64,000 bases of DNA. It comes from Rhizobiales bacterium 64-17 (lineage in GTDB: Bacteria; Pseudomonadota; Alphaproteobacteria; Rhizobiales; Xanthobacteraceae). The notes beneath the pieces are model-generated. The model was not told where the DNA came from and searched no databases. It was given only the letters and a program-made list of their open reading frames with translations. Positions 62,123 to 64,000 of this stretch are shown in pieces. Each line of letters opens with the position of its first letter. Within the stretch, counting starts at the first letter, position 1. The stretch covers positions 1-64,000 of the forward strand of contig MKWA01000008.1 in NCBI GenBank assembly GCA_001899285.1, written 5' to 3'. The position numbers and the translations under genes were made by a program.

Positions 62123-63109
62123 ATGGTGGCTGTTGCGCGACAGAAGGATTTCTCCACGGCCGACTCGGCGGAGTTTGCAGCCGACGCCCTGGCCGGATTG
62201 CGCGCGACGCCGAAGCGGATGTCGCCGAAATATTTCTATGACGCCGAAGGCTCGCAACTGTTCGAGAAGATCACGGAGACGCCGGAATACTATCCGACGC
62301 GCGCGGAAATGGAGGCATTGCGGCTCCATGCCAAGGATCTGGCGGCGCTGATCCCGGAAGGTGCGGCGCTGGTCGAGTTCGGCAGCGGGTCGAGCCGCAA
62401 GGCGCGCGTGCTGCTTGCCGCCGCGCCGCCGCTCGCCTGCTATGTGCCGGTCGATATCTCGCCGGAGATGCTGGAGCAGGAGGCAGCCGCGCTGCGCCGC
62501 GATGTGTCTGGCCTCAAGGTGTTACCGGTGGTGGCGGATTTCACCAAGCCGTTCGCTTTGCCGAAGGAAGCGGTGGAAGCGCCGGCGCGGGTTGGGTTCT
62601 TTCCTGGATCGACCATCGGCAATTTCGAACCGCACGAGGCGGCGACTTTCCTGCGTCACGCCGCAGAGCAACTTGGCTCAAACGCGGTGATGATCATCGG
62701 AGTCGATCTGGTGAAGGACGCGGGGACGCTGACGGCGGCTTACAATGATCGGCAGGGCGTCACCGCCGCCTTCAACCTCAATCTGCTGAAGCGGATGAAT
62801 CGCGAGCTTGGTTCCAATTTCCAGCTCGACCAGTTCGAGCATCATGCGGTGTTCAACCGCGAGCGCAGCCGCATCGAGATGCATCTGGCGAGTCTCGTTC
62901 GCCAGAAAGTTCGGATCGCGGGCGAGATCGTCGATTTTCGTGCCGGCGAGACCATCCACACCGAGAACAGCTACAAGTACAGCGTCGCCTCGTTCGGCGC
63001 CCTGGCGCGCGGCACAGGGTGGGCGCCGGTGGCGGCGTTTACCGATGGGGACGGCCTGTTCTCGATCCAGACCTTTCGCCGCATACCGGCACTGCGCCAA
63101 GATGCCTGA
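62123..63109 (+). CDS. egtD: L-histidine N-alpha-methyltransferase EgtD
   Basis: This is a 328-residue SAM enzyme that trimethylates histidine to hercynine, the step before EgtB. Diagnostic blocks are PKRMSPKYFYDAEGSQLFEK, ITETPEYYPTRAEMEAL, the SAM loop LVEFGSGSSRKARVLL, VGFFPGSTIGNFEP and VDLVKDAGTLTAAYND. The substrate-contact region ETIHTENSYKYS is kept. It forms a two-gene egtBD operon with the preceding gene. Confidence 0.95.
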   Translation: MVAVARQKDFSTADSAEFAADALAGLRATPKRMSPKYFYDAEGSQLFEKITETPEYYPTRAEMEALRLHAKDLAALIPEGAALVEFGSGSSRKARVLLAAAPPLACYVPVDISPEMLEQEAAALRRDVSGLKVLPVVADFTKPFALPKEAVEAPARVGFFPGSTIGNFEPHEAATFLRHAAEQLGSNAVMIIGVDLVKDAGTLTAAYNDRQGVTAAFNLNLLKRMNRELGSNFQLDQFEHHAVFNRERSRIEMHLASLVRQKVRIAGEIVDFRAGETIHTENSYKYSVASFGALARGTGWAPVAAFTDGDGLFSIQTFRRIPALRQDA

Positions 63110-63198
63110 TTAAGACGCCTGATCCGGCGCGCCTGACCGTTGCCTCGCCAGCCGAGGCGTTTATAACGTCCCGCGCCCATCCGGGCAGGTGAGGATCA

Positions 63199-64000
63199 AT
63201 GCCTGAACAAGACGTCGTTTCGACCGGCGCGCATGTCCGCAGGCCGGGCCATCAATTTGCATGGCCGGGCGGGCGCAAGGTTGCTGTCGTGTTCAATCTC
63301 GCCTTCGAGCGGTGGTCGGATGGCAAGGCGCCGCCGCTGGGCCCGATGGGGAATCCGCTACCGGCCGGGACGTTCGACACCAATGCGCTGTCGTGGGGCG
63401 CGTTCGGGTCGGTGCGCGGCATCGATCGTTTATTGCGGATTCTCGACCGTCAGGCGGTGCGCGCCAGTGTGATGACCAGCGGCGCTTTCGCCGAGAGCGC
63501 GCCCGCAACGGTGCGCCGCATCGCCGAGGAGGGCCACGAGATCGTCGCTCATGCCTGGGCGCAGGACGTGATTCCGGCGCGGCTCAGCGTCGAGGACGTG
63601 CGGCTCGACATCCAGAAGACCACCGACGCGCTCGTCGGCGCTTCCGGAAAGCCGGTTCGCGGCTGGATCAGTCCGCGCGGCACGCCGCATGCCGAGAGTG
63701 CGCGGTTTTTGCTCGAAGCTGGCTATCAATGGCAGGGCGACGTGTTCGACGACGACCGGCCCTACATTCAGGATTTTGATAAAGGTTCGCTCGCGGCGAT
63801 CCCGCTCACCATGGAAGTGAACGATCTGCCGCATGCGATGCGCTACGGCCGCTCGCCGCGGCAGTTCGTCGAACTGTTCGACGACACGTTGCGCGCCGCG
63901 CTGGCGATCGATGAGCCGATGGTGCTCGACGTCACGGTGCACTGTCATTGCTATGGCCATGCCGGTGGCGCTTACGCCTTTGAAACCATCGCGCGCCTCG
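63199..64000 (+). CDS. Polysaccharide-deacetylase-family protein, 3' end beyond the window
   Basis: The 267 codons present read without a stop to the window end. FDTNALSWGAFGSVRGIDRL, TSGAFAESAPATVRRIAEEG, HEIVAHAWAQD and the metal-site-like DVTVHCHCYGHAGG place it in the NodB-fold carbohydrate esterase family 4, in the branch that includes PuuE-type allantoinases. The substrate could be an amide rather than a polysaccharide. GTGAGGA precedes ATG 63199. It starts 89 bp after egtD and may be a separate unit. Confidence 0.85.
   Translation, partial: MPEQDVVSTGAHVRRPGHQFAWPGGRKVAVVFNLAFERWSDGKAPPLGPMGNPLPAGTFDTNALSWGAFGSVRGIDRLLRILDRQAVRASVMTSGAFAESAPATVRRIAEEGHEIVAHAWAQDVIPARLSVEDVRLDIQKTTDALVGASGKPVRGWISPRGTPHAESARFLLEAGYQWQGDVFDDDRPYIQDFDKGSLAAIPLTMEVNDLPHAMRYGRSPRQFVELFDDTLRAALAIDEPMVLDVTVHCHCYGHAGGAYAFETIARL

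Overview
The window looks like the chromosome of a motile alphaproteobacterium of the order Hyphomicrobiales, probably in or near Nitrobacteraceae/Xanthobacteraceae. This is inferred from gene content, not from a database search. GC is high, the cell-cycle/motility regulators ChpT, CtrA and SciP are all present, flagellar genes follow the Caulobacter-type order fliF-fliG-fliH-fliN-flbD, and two Omp25-type porins and an IorAB pair typical of this group are here.

Bases 1-11410 form a catabolic island for a cyclic amide or N-heterocycle. It holds the tail of a ring-opening amidohydrolase (cyanuric acid hydrolase/barbiturase fold), an amino-acid-type ABC importer (permease, binding protein, ATPase), a deaminase/chlorohydrolase-type amidohydrolase, a cytosine-deaminase/AtzC-type amidohydrolase, a LVIVD-repeat propeller protein, a LysR regulator, an amidase, a hydantoinase/dihydropyrimidinase homologue and an NMT1-type binding protein. 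The set parallels the functional inventory of s-triazine (atz) and oxidative pyrimidine pathways, but the order is different and the substrate is unknown.

Bases 11714-22836 are mostly housekeeping and small conserved genes: iorA-iorB, a DUF971 protein, an outer-membrane barrel, a CDF metal exporter, a DUF1330 gene behind a 24-bp perfect palindrome, tRNA-Val(CAC), a membrane-anchored coiled-coil protein, DUF1134 and YHS proteins, and cysQ. From 22963 to 31349 come chpT, a metallo-hydrolase/Ldh2 pair and a five-gene chemotaxis operon, cheA-W-Y-B-R. A Bug-type solute receptor plus MBL hydrolase with a divergent LysR gene follow (31748-34689).

Bases 34780-52040 are a flagellar and cell-cycle region: ctrA, fliI-fliJ, flhA, fliF-G-H-N-flbD, sciP, flgD and fliK. 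It is interrupted by an ECF sigma/RskA anti-sigma/fasciclin module and several small secreted proteins. Candidate CtrA boxes (TTAA-N7-TTAA with one mismatch) lie before che, fliI, flhA, fliF, sciP and the first porin. flhA and fliF share an almost identical 38-bp upstream element, and the ctrA-fliI gap has a cluster of GANTC sites. Together these suggest a cell-cycle-wired motility regulon.

Bases 52257-64000 return to housekeeping genes: mnmA, a PmtA-type methyltransferase, an elongator-type tRNA with CAT anticodon, an SDR/glycosyltransferase pair, a second Omp25-type porin, hemC, a YadG/YadH-like ABC exporter, the ergothioneine genes egtB-egtD and a polysaccharide-deacetylase-family gene cut by the window edge.
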